From the NCBI GenBank assembly GCA_032164295.1, contig JAJHTX010000004.1:1860001-1924000 (forward strand): DNA of 64,000 nucleotides, given 5' to 3'. The stretch's first letter is position 1. Every line of letters starts with the position of its first letter. Shown one piece after another: positions 23,970 to 33,277 of this stretch. A program made the position numbers and the translations under genes. Below the pieces are notes generated by a model. The model did no database searches. It had not been told where the DNA came from and was given only the letters and a program-made list of their open reading frames with translations. This DNA comes from Inonotus obliquus. Lineage: Eukaryota; Basidiomycota; Agaricomycetes; Hymenochaetales; Hymenochaetaceae.

Positions 23970-24496
23970 ATGTCAGCTGTATCAACTCCTACCGACTCCC
24001 CCATCCACTCTGAGCCGCTGCACCAACCTGGTCGGGCTGCCAAAGTAGTCGTTCCACAGGCTCCTCTTGGAAACGCGACGAATGGTAGAACTATCAACCA
24101 ACAGCAGCCGGGAATGGGCTCAAAGGCACTCTTGGCAAAGACAATGGCAAAGAATAGGTGCGGTCATCGACCTTCATTCTCGGGCCGCTGGAATAGTAAC
24201 TAACCGGTTTGGCAGCAATCCCAAGTTTATTTCTCCTACGGATAGCTTCCAAACACCTGTTTCAAGCAAGATCAACGCGGCGAAGAAGAAACGCTTCAAC
24301 AAGTGAGTTATCGATTCTTCTGTGTCAGTCAACCGTATGCTTATGGAGAACAAGAGCGAGCCCCCCGCAGGGTGGCCTCTTCCAACAGGTAGTAGCCGAG
24401 GAAACCAAGGAGACTGGCTCCGACGAAGAAGCAGACAAACCGGAGAACAAGAAGCAAGAGAACCCGACCATGGATGATCCAGAGAACCCATTCTGA
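23970..24496 (+). CDS. Small Spo12-like protein
   Basis: Exons: 23970-24157, 24216-24302 and about 24354-24496; the last acceptor is one of two close AGs (before AGCGAGCC or before CCCCCG). The product is about 138 residues, hydrophilic, disordered. The middle exon encodes NPKFISPTDSFQTPVSSKIN followed by AAKKKRFNK. This SPT-D....PVS.K-N pattern resembles the conserved core of the Spo12 family (S. cerevisiae Spo12, S. pombe Wis3), regulators of mitotic exit and meiosis. The tail is acidic and ends DDPENPF. The core match is short, so the assignment is a suggestion; the splice model itself is consistent. Confidence 0.6.
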
Positions 24497-25649
24497 ATCA
24501 GATCCGTGCGCATGCTTCCTCCGCCTTCCGCCATTCACACCGCTCCATGTACCAGTGTTTGTTCGTTGATTTGATATCTGCACTTAGAAGAAAGTGTTTG
24601 ATTATGTGTACTATTTCACCGGTATCGTATCGTCGAAGTGCTCGCTTACTTATGTGTACCACCTGCCCTTACCGTTGCCACCAGTCGTTGCTGGTCAATT
24701 TGACTTTGTCTTTTTGGTGAAATTCCTGTATGGGTGCAGTTTGAGATCGCCCAAGCGTCACTATCAAATCGTTTGCGACCGCGGTTCGCATCTGAAAACT
24801 CGTCCACAAACAAGTTTCTTGCTACCTTCCGTTTCGTCACGGAGCGATGGCACAGTCCTCTTCAGTAGTTCAATCGATTGGACATAGTATGGACGAGGTG
24901 AGTGATTTCATCAATTCTATCTTGATCAATTTGTCGGTGCAATCTATGCATACACTCACTACTCAGGCGGAGGCGAAATGCTCTATCGAGGCGTTGTAGG
25001 GAAGTCACCAATGGGCTTCTTCCGTCGGCGGAATAGTTAGTAGCCGCTATCATCTACTTTTTGTCGCTAACGACCTTCTTGACGTTTCGGTGCCGCGCGT
25101 ATGGGCAATCTCGGAAGGCAAGGCGAATATCAAGCCACTTTTCTCTCAGCTGATGCTAAACAACTGTTCTCCGCAGCATAGAGATGGTTATTCGCTGAAG
25201 GGAGCAAATCTGATACAGCCATTGATGTACTACAAGGCATCAAATCCACAAAGTAAGCATGCAATATTGGCGCGAAATGGTACAGCTTGCGATATGCACA
25301 TGATTGAAAATAACGAACGAACGGACTGTCGTCGAAAGGGATTGTCTCTGGATCTGAAAGACTCCGGCTTACAGGACATTTATACACCTCAAGTGTACAG
25401 TTGGACGGCGCTCGTTGGGCCGCCAGAAGGAGGAGGTCGAAGTAATATAGAGGGAGAAGCAGACTCGAACGTTGTTCATTAACCACACACGTGATACCGC
25501 TAGTCATACATCGTCATTTTCAATGACTCGAAACGCATCGGCACCGATAATGCACCTCATTATTTAGTTGCGAGACGCGCTCTACTAATGACCTTGCTTT
25601 GAACCTCCATTACGCCTTGCGGGTTTCGCTCAGAACGACGCAAAATCAC
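24497..25649. other. Intergenic: Spo12-like 3' flank and upstream region of RING gene A
   Basis: About 1.15 kb. An open frame of 130 codons at 25090-25482 has no domain and no plausible partner exons. Sequence from about 25490 on shows patchy similarity to the region just upstream of RING gene B (for example CACGTGATACC versus CACGTGACACT, and GAACCTCCATTACGCCT versus GGACCTCCATCACACCT). Confidence 0.5.
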
Positions 25650-26509
25650 ATGGACTTGGACACAACGAGTGCCGTTGGATCGTTATCTCACTCTGAGGTA
25701 CCCAGTCGCTTCTCTGACCGGTCAGTTTCGTATGTTCTCAGTCTGTAATCCAGATTGTTCTTTCGGTACTAGTGCTCGAGCTGACGCACTATTCCACTAT
25801 CTCGATCTGATTAGCCAAAGGAAAGAATATGTTGAAAGGCTTCCTTCGCTTACTGAAGAAGATCTAGCTTCCGTGGACCAAAAAGGTCGGTGGGAAACTA
25901 AGTTTGTCTCGTTTACTTGAACCATGTAAATATTTCTTATGGTTTGGTGTAGATTCCTCCTGCCCTATATGTCTCACGCCTTTCCTCGCTATTCTTGCCT
26001 CTGAAAAGATGGCTACTGCGATGGAGAGTCGATCTACTTCGACAGAAAAATTGGGTGTTACACGGCTGACTTGTGGACATGTGTTTTGTCGAAAGGAGTG
26101 AGTTTCTATCTGGATATTTCAACCATTGTTATTTGGTTGTACGTATGGAATTGTGATACTGATTACGAATTTTCGTGTTCGAGTAAAGCATTGTGACGTG
26201 GATTCAGCAGGTGATATCAAACTTCCATACCAAACCGATAGACGATCCATGCTTATGACCTTTTGGTGGTTTGATTGACTATTGTATCTATTGTAGCACG
26301 ATGCATGCCCGATATGCCGACGGTCAATTTTTGAACACTCAGTCCCCACAGGTTGTAAAACGTCTCTGACGATTCAAAACCAAATGGAGCAGATTCGAAG
26401 GATGTTGGACCATCTTCAAGATGAAGTGGAGCAGGTTCGAAGGAGGATGAATCATAACCAAGATGAATTGGATCAGTTACAAAGGATGGTGAACGATGAC
26501 CTGGGGTAA
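25650..26509 (+). CDS. RING-finger protein, tandem copy A
   Basis: Probable E3 ubiquitin ligase of a basidiomycete family; substrate unknown. Exons: 25650-25720, 25773-25885, 25953-26097, 26189-26210 (22 nt) and 26297-26509; all phases agree. The protein starts MDLDTTSAVGSLSHSEVPSR, then ISQRKEYVERLPSLTEEDLA, then the RING: DSSCPICLTPF, 33 residues to TCGHVFCRKDIVTWIQQHDA, CPICRRSIFEHS. The sixth zinc ligand is Asp (CRKD) where most RINGs have Cys. The C-terminus is made of 14-residue coiled-coil repeats (MEQIRRMLDHLQDE, VEQVRRRMNHNQDE, then LDQLQRM). It is a direct paralogue of the next gene. The frame ends at TAA 26507-26509, but the repeat pattern continues in frame beyond it. Confidence 0.78.
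26384..26506 (+). repeat. Three 42-nt coiled-coil repeats in RING gene A
   Basis: Units at 26384-26425, 26426-26467 and 26468-26506 encode diverged 14-residue repeats. A further related unit (RIEQLEMRFDLNQ) follows the stop codon in the same frame. Confidence 0.65.
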
Positions 26510-26955
26510 ATACGAATGAGGATAGAGCAGTTAGAAATGAGGTTCGATCTTAACCAGCTAAGCTAGTATGTGGTTATGTAGTACCGTGCTATGAGAGAGA
26601 GGAGACCTCAGCTCTCAAGGAATCGAGTGACGACAGATACACAAGACGAAGCATGAGAGAAACAGGAGGTCGAGTTCTTTTGAATGAAATCATAACGAGT
26701 TATCGAGGTTACGACCTTCGCTTTCACAGTTATCAGTAAACATGATTGCTTGGAACATTTTATATGGAACTCATCCAGAAGCCGCAAGCATACCTGAAGC
26801 CACGCACGTGACACTACTCGTCATCAAATCAATCTCGGTATTCCGATTCGGAACGCGGAACGCGTCAGACTCGTCCCTCTTGCGCAGGACCTCCATCACA
26901 CCTCAGAATTCTAACAGGATCCGATAATTCAGCTAAATCGACTTCAGAAAACGAA
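26510..26955. other. Inter-copy spacer with decayed coding remnant and gene B promoter
   Basis: The first 57 bases stay open in the frame of gene A. At about 26619-26650 the sequence AATCGAGTGACGACAGATAC matches almost exactly the coding sequence of gene B's tail (27881-27900), so the C-terminal end of gene A seems to have become 3' UTR. The right half resembles the upstream region of gene A. Confidence 0.6.
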
Positions 26956-27973
26956 ATGGACTTGGATGCTACTAGTGCCGTTGAATTGTTATCCCACTTT
27001 GAGGGACCTAATCAGATCTTTTCCGATCCGTTAGTTCCGCTTGTTCACAGTCTATTAGTCTAGACTGTTCTTCAAGTCTGGTGTCCAAACTGATGAATTA
27101 TTTTGCTACCTCTATCTGATTAGCCGAAGAAAAGAATTCATTGAAAAGCTTCCTTCACTTACTGAAGAAGACCTAGCTTCTTTAGACCAGAAAGGTCGGT
27201 GAAATTTCAAATTCTTTGTCTCATTGTGTATCGCTTACTTACTCGAAGCATCCACTATTTTGCGGCTTTACCGATTCTTGACTATCCACTCTCACATGTG
27301 AACGTTCGGATGTTCGTTATAGACTCATCCTGCCCTATATGTTTCACGTCTTTCCTCGCTATACTTGCTTCTGAAGAGATGGCGATAGCGATGGAAAGTC
27401 CGGCTACTTCGACAGAAGAACTAGGAGTTACGCGGTTAGCAAACACTTGTGGACATGTGTTTTGCCGGAAAGAGTGAGTATCTATCTAGAGTATCCAGTC
27501 GTTTAGAACGCTGATTCTGAACCTCTATGTTCGAATGAAGTATTGCGACGTGGATCCAGCAGGTGATATAGTATTCCCATCATACAGGCCGACGATTGAT
27601 GCTAATGGCTTTTGTGGGGCTTGATTGAACTCTGTAGCACGATTCATGTCCGACATGTAGACGCCCGGTGATTGAACACTCAAACTCCGCAAATCCTTCA
27701 TCAGTTACATCGATTTGGACATCGCTTCAACATCTTCGGGAGGATATTGACGACACCTCCAGGAGGGTGGATTACAATGCCAGGAGGTTGGATGGACTCG
27801 GAGGGTGGGTAGACTACAATGCCAGGAGGTTGGATAGACTTGAAGAGTGGGTGAGAAGGAGAGTACCTCAAACCGAAGAGAATCGAGAGACGACAGATAC
27901 ACAAAATGAAGGTACTCGTCAAACCACGAGAGATACAGAAGACCATGATGAATTTGTTGGGATGTATTCATGA
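26956..27973 (+). CDS. RING-finger protein, tandem copy B
   Basis: Paralogue of the preceding gene with the same exon layout: 26956-27029, 27064-27194, 27323-27473, 27541-27562 (22 nt) and 27638-27973, all in register. The start is MDLDATSAVELLSHFEGPNQ. The middle block ISRRKEFIEKLPSLTEEDLA leads to the RING: DSSCPICFTSF, 35 residues to TCGHVFCRKDIATWIQQHDS, CPTCRRPVIEHS. As in copy A, Asp replaces the sixth Cys ligand. The tail has two near-identical 14-residue repeats (VDYNARRLDGLGGW and VDYNARRLDRLEEW), then a Glu/Thr/Arg-rich end longer than that of copy A. Likely an active member; partner and substrate are unknown. Confidence 0.8.
27767..27850 (+). repeat. Two 42-nt tandem repeats in RING gene B tail
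   Basis: Units 27767-27808 and 27809-27850 share the run ACAATGCCAGGAGGTTGGAT exactly and encode VDYNARRLDGLGGW and VDYNARRLDRLEEW. The high identity of the units points to a recent duplication. Confidence 0.85.
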
Positions 27974-28769
27974 ATGAGTCGCCGAATTTATCATCTTCAG
28001 TTTCCTTCGCAGTCATGTAATAATCATGAATGTTTTGGGTTCAGTATTTTATTTAGTTTACAGTTGATCCAGAAATCCTTGTCCAGTTGCCAGTTGATTC
28101 TCTGTTCTTTTTCGTGTGAAGGACGAAAACGGAAGCGTTTTCCTTAATAGGAAAGAAGCGAACGGCACTTGCAACGGCGTTGTCGGGTCCTTGGCTGTCT
28201 TGGGCTGGCAGGCGGATCAAAAAGGTGCGATAGCCGGGATCCAGCGTTGATCTTTTCTCTATATCTGGACGGACGGGCTAAGGCGGCCCAAAGCACAAAG
28301 AGAGAAAAATGCGCACACCTGACAATGGACAAGGTTTTCCGGGTCGACTGCTATAGCTTACTTTATCCGCAACGATTTCCACTCCAGAACAAGGTAAGAA
28401 TGTGGAAATACTTCGTACGATTCCGAGCAAGAACGTACTACTGCATATACAATATTATTCAAACTCGAACACCAGTAACTAAGGCTCGTCCAGCAAAGGT
28501 CCGTGTCCATGAAAACTCCGAAAAAACCGCACCAATCTCGTCCGCTCTCCGCAGCAACCTATGCCCGCTCCCTGTCATAAGTTAACGACCGAAACAATTA
28601 AATAAGTTCGTAAAATGCATTGCAGAGATGGATGTCGGGGTAAGATAGGTATCAACAATTGTCCAAAGGGTGGGGAGGTGCTTATGCGTATGATGTGATG
28701 TGAATGTCACCGATTCTTCTAGCCAATGAAAAGCCTTATATCGGCTAATGCCATGGCAATTTCGACATC
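27974..28769. other. Convergent intergenic region, RING gene B / chitin synthase
   Basis: About 800 bp of 3' flank for both genes. No gene, repeat or RNA recognised. The open frame at 28169-28585 has no ATG at its start and no domain. Confidence 0.5.
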
Positions 28770-31700
28770 TTAGTTCCGACGGCAGAGCCTGAACAAGTTG
28801 CGCTTGAAGAAGTAGAATAGACACTAATAAAATTAGGCGCAGTTTAGCACGAGAAAATACGATGTTGTATAGGACTTACGCCAATGAAGCGGACCAGTGC
28901 GAGACCGAAAGTCGAATAGAGGATTATGGCGAAATACACCTGTTGTCTACTCTGGAGCCTTTGTTGATCTGCCTTTGCATCATCACTTGGTAAGCCGTTC
29001 AGACTCTCAATGGCCACAGCGAGACCGGCGTTCGTCAACATCCAAATACCAACGAGACGTGTTCGGAAAGTCTTATTTTGATCGTCCATCGTTGGCTTTT
29101 CAACTGCCTCCTTCGTGTCAACCTTCGTAACAGCTCGGGTGACTGTTTCCTTGAAGGCAGCATCAACATCTTCCTGGAGCTTGGTTGTATCCTCAACCAC
29201 CGATCCATCCTCATCTTTGCCCTTCTTCGAAGCCAGTGATGGGAGTGCATCAGCCTTATCAGATCCCTTCGTACCCCAAGAAACATCGTGCAAATTGCAA
29301 AATGCGTAAACGTTGAGAACATTCGTGAAGCTTGGAGCGAGCAACAAGTATTGAGGGAAACTCGAGAACATGTGCCATGGATCGCGCTAGCAAGTATGTT
29401 AGCTCACTCAAGTATCAAGATGAAAGAGCTGGACCTACGTATAAGAAGGAAGCGAAGAGATAGATACCAAACGTCGAGACCATTGCGGCAACAAGTGCAC
29501 CGATAGGGGGCTTGATGAGACTTAGGAATACCTCCCCAACGCTCTTGTCCCGCAGTTGATTTGGTATGTTCTGTGGATATGATAGCGTGAGATGGTGAAT
29601 TCGAAGGAACAGTAATATTACACACAGCAAATGCGTTCCCGGTCAACCAGAACGCACAAACCATGAGGTACAGAGAAAGAACGGCGTAAACCCTGAGTAA
29701 ATGGTTAAGACTGTTATCGGGACATTATGTAAGCCATACTCACCATAGGGTAATAGCGTACGCCATTCTTTCACCCTTGGGTCTGTTACCTAGCGCCAGA
29801 ACAAATTGAAGGGCAAGGAAAGCGAGATATATCCATTTCGCCGCTTGATTAACCCAATGTGTCTTGTTGAAACTCAGTGGGAGGTCAAAAGCAAGAACTT
29901 TGCAACTTACAATTGCTTCAGTACCAAAGATGATTATAGGATCTTCCGGCAAATTCGGTAGAAGCTCGATGATAATCGAGAACGTCAACCAAAGGTTGGC
30001 CAGAGCGAACCAAGAGAAAACAAGCGAGAATACGTTATACTAAAATTGTGTCGATACGTCAAAAATAGTAGGTGCAGGACAAAATGTTATTCACCAATGC
30101 CTGGATGTGGAAGAAAAACATGCGAATGATACCATGGCCTGATTTGTAAAATCTGAAGAAATGCACGAGCGCATATACCGAGGCTGCAAAAGAACCGTTC
30201 AGCCAACGACGGCGCTGTCCAATGAGCTCTGCAGCGGATTCTAGAACGAGGAAAGAGTTGGTCTGAGATAGGTTCTTCTAAGCATTGATCTAGACGACGA
30301 ACCTGGAACATCCGTCTCGGCCTTACTAGGCTTTACGTATGTCAATGTCCATCGGTCACCGGCCTTTGCCACCAGCTCGAAACAGAGAATACGATCCTCG
30401 GCCAAGAACATGTTCTTCGTAAAGATGTTCATCCCATGGATACCCTTTGCACCGAGGCGATCGGCCAAAGAGTGGTCACCGTGGAAATATTGCTCCAACG
30501 GACGACCCAGGATCGCACGGTACCGATAGGCTGAAAATGCGCCAGGAAGCACGGAAACATAGCCAAACGACGACTCAAGAGGCTTGTCCAAAATGTTGGA
30601 CATCTTATACTCGAAGTTTTGCGCGGCAACGAGAGGGTTCAAGAGCTTTTTACCTCCCTTAATCATAGCATGAATTTCACCGCAAGCACCACCGAGATGT
30701 GGGTCATTATAGAATGCCTCCCAGAGATAATAGATTGATTTGTGGCCTGGCTTCGTTCCGGCGTCGATGAGGACACAGATCTCCGGCTGATGCAATATGA
30801 ATGAGTATCTGCAACGCAAAATGCGACAAAATCTTCACTTGCCTCTAGCATTTGGCCAATTGCGCGGAAGAGCCACCTGTGGGAATTAATTTTCTTCTGG
30901 TTCTTGGCCTTCAGGACGAAGATGATCTGCACAGGCACAAGGTTGTTTGGATCGTCTCCATGCGGAAGAATAAGCTGGGGTGTGGGGTCAACAGATAATT
31001 GTGTTGTATACTGCATAAAATCATAAGTAAAATAGGTGTCTGGAGGATATTGGGATACTAATACCTCAAATATGTGGGCAACAGTATCCTTTCCATCAAT
31101 TTGTTTTTTCATGATACCATCTTGATAAACGCCGACGGTCGCCAGAATGTCCAGAACACTCTTATCCATTGGTTCAAGACCATCAACAATCAGTGCAACA
31201 CAGATCCTTTGCCAGCCAGGTATACCTTCCTCAGCGCTGCGACGCCAATACTTTGATGCTTTGGTCTTGCAGATATCACGGATGTTTAACATAACGCCGT
31301 GAAGGGTACGTGCGTAAAGAACCTTGTCCTCGTTGTACGACGTGATGGCGATGAGCAGATCTGTACTCCGGTTATACATTTTCGTGCGCAAGGAATATCC
31401 ATTCGCTTCGTTAAACTCATCAGGATCACAGGTTGCAGCCGTGTAGCGCATGTGCCTTTTCCATGGATCAGTGTGAGTAGAACATTTCTCGCATAGAAAC
31501 GCTTAATTTACTCACGAAAATTCGGTTGTATTTCCATTTTTCCACTTTGCCTCAATGGCATTATGAACAGCAGTCGGGACAAGGTATTCAGCGATGAAGT
31601 TGCCACGCGTGAGCCTAATTTTGCGCGTAACACCACGCTTGATAGTTTGGCGACGGCGCCAGGCCGTGTCCGTGCTGTTTGAGTCTGTCGAGAGGACTGA

Positions 31701-32135
31701 TGCAGGCCGGGCATATGGATCACCGAATGAGTTGGGATCAATCTGGCGCCTGATATTGAAGGTAAGCTGTCACACTCAGCAGGACCAGTAAATGAAAGGG
31801 ATAAACGCAAGCAAAACGCGTTGCAGGGCCCGTCGGCCTTGTGCGGGATAGTGAAGTAAAAAAGCTCACCCAGGTGGATAGAGACCACCAACAAAGCCGG
31901 GATCGCCGGTCAACGGTACTTTTTCCTCCTCATCGTCTGGCACATTGTAGCCGGCACGACCTCCAAACTCGTGCGGGAGGGAAGTAGAACTTTGGTAGGG
32001 GGAAGGCATACCTCGCTGAGGGATGGGTGGATCTTGAAACTGGATGCGAGGCTGTCTGTCGCTAAAGGGGTCACGATCAGAGAAAGTATCTGAAGATGAC
32101 TGGTGGGACAAAGGAGGGCGCTGTGAGCCGGACAT
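28770..32135 (-). CDS. Chitin synthase, Division 1 (probably class III)
   Basis: Membrane glycosyltransferase that polymerises UDP-GlcNAc into cell-wall chitin. About 900 residues in many exons. The N-terminus [20 protein letters not shown] is disordered. Then come the chitin synthase N-domain ([20 protein letters not shown]), [40 protein letters not shown] and [12 protein letters not shown]. Catalytic core: [48 protein letters not shown] (EDR motif) and [19 protein letters not shown] (QRRRW motif). At least six hydrophobic segments follow (for example [20 protein letters not shown]), with a Lys/Asp-rich cytoplasmic loop near 29150-29250 and the end [13 protein letters not shown]. Class III is suggested by the overall sequence; the division is certain. 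Confidence 0.94.
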
Positions 32136-33277
32136 TGCGCCTTGAAGCTGCAGACGTTACAAAGTGAACTAGCAAAGGAGGTCGTAGAGCAAAGGAAGTC
32201 GTCGTGGGGAAAGAACGACTAGTGATGGTAGTGGAGTTTAGATAATAAGAGAGAAACGAGTCCTTCTGGTTTTGTGTCGCTTCCACGCACAGAAGCTTAT
32301 GTAATAATTCTTGTCCCGCCCACGACCCCTGACCCTGAAATCAGAAATTGATGCGCCTCCGCCGAAAATAGGTTTCCTGATTCAGACTTTTTCTGTGGAC
32401 CATCCCGTCCGTGCGTGAGGAGAATCCTGTACTTTGTGAGGAGGGTTATCCTTCAGCCGGAAAGGTAGCGTCGATCATGCGAGAAGCTCATCCTCGGTGC
32501 CTGTCGTGCAGATCCCTTGGCTGAGCATTAACAACTTGTGCTTGGCTGTTGTTCTACAAAATGCGAATGGTATGTAAAGTGTTGAGGTCTCTGAGCTCGA
32601 ATGAAAGACCGCATATAGCTCTGAAAGTCGTGGCATGATCTTCTGAGAGCCTATATCCTACGACCATACAGTTCTGGCTCCTGAGCCACTAGTACTATCA
32701 TAGCCACAGTATAAACAATACCATAGCCACAGATATCAAGTCAAGGCGGAATCTAAACTTCATACGACCAGCTCAAAGTATTCATCCACCATCTATGGTC
32801 TGTCAGGCCGATCACGGTTGTCGCAGCTCATTCATGCTAGCTATTTTATGTGTCGTCTTACCACTACTCTTCTATGTCCATCCCAGTATTAATATCCAGA
32901 GCATACAGGACCTAACGTGTTCTTCGGCCCCCGGAAGTGATTTGCGTGCCACTTGCCGAGGAGGTACCGGCGCTTTCACCATATTAAGCATGCAAATTTA
33001 CCTTCCTAAAATAGTAGTACACACCTGTCTTCAGAGTTGCAGAATCCGCAACTTTGCAAGAATTCGCAGTGCCGCAGTATGGAAGCTGTGAATATGGATT
33101 TCAGCCACAAGAACAGCCTTTTCTCTCCAGTCAATATTCTCACAATCAGCGCGCGTCCGTGATGCCCGAACTTCTTTCTGACATTGGGCAAGGCTGTTCA
33201 TCTTGAAAGCACGTGCACGCCTGAGGTCGTTACTCTTCACCGCGCTACTCTTCACCGCATCCTCCTTCACCCTACCA
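32136..33277. other. Divergent intergenic region, chitin synthase / CLPTM1-like genes
   Basis: About 1.14 kb with both promoters. CATAGCCACAG occurs twice, at about 32699 and 32723, flanking a TATA-like sequence (AGTATAAACAA, about 32707-32717). Just before the CLPTM1-like start, CTCTTCACCGC is repeated (33229-33260). A 98-codon frame at 32795-33091 is not supported. Confidence 0.45.

Larger units (their letters stand above)
25490..27915 (+). repeat. Tandem segmental duplication carrying two RING genes
   Basis: The two start codons are 1306 bp apart and the matched tail sequences 1260 bp apart. Exon count, exon phases and the 22-nt microexon are the same in both units. Similarity extends weakly into the upstream flanks and the C-terminal/3' flanks. 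Limits are approximate. Confidence 0.7.

Noticed and set aside
25090..25482. 130-codon open frame upstream of RING gene A, checked as a third RING copy
   Set aside because: No cysteine pattern or similarity to the RING genes, no conserved motif and no upstream or downstream exons.
28169..28585. 138-codon open frame between RING gene B and chitin synthase
   Set aside because: No ATG at its start, no recognisable motif, and it lies in a convergent 3' region.
32795..33091. 98-codon frame with a signal-peptide-like start, a possible small secreted protein
   Set aside because: Only the first 30 residues look like a secretion signal; the rest is basic and unstructured, and no flanking promoter or intron signal supports it.
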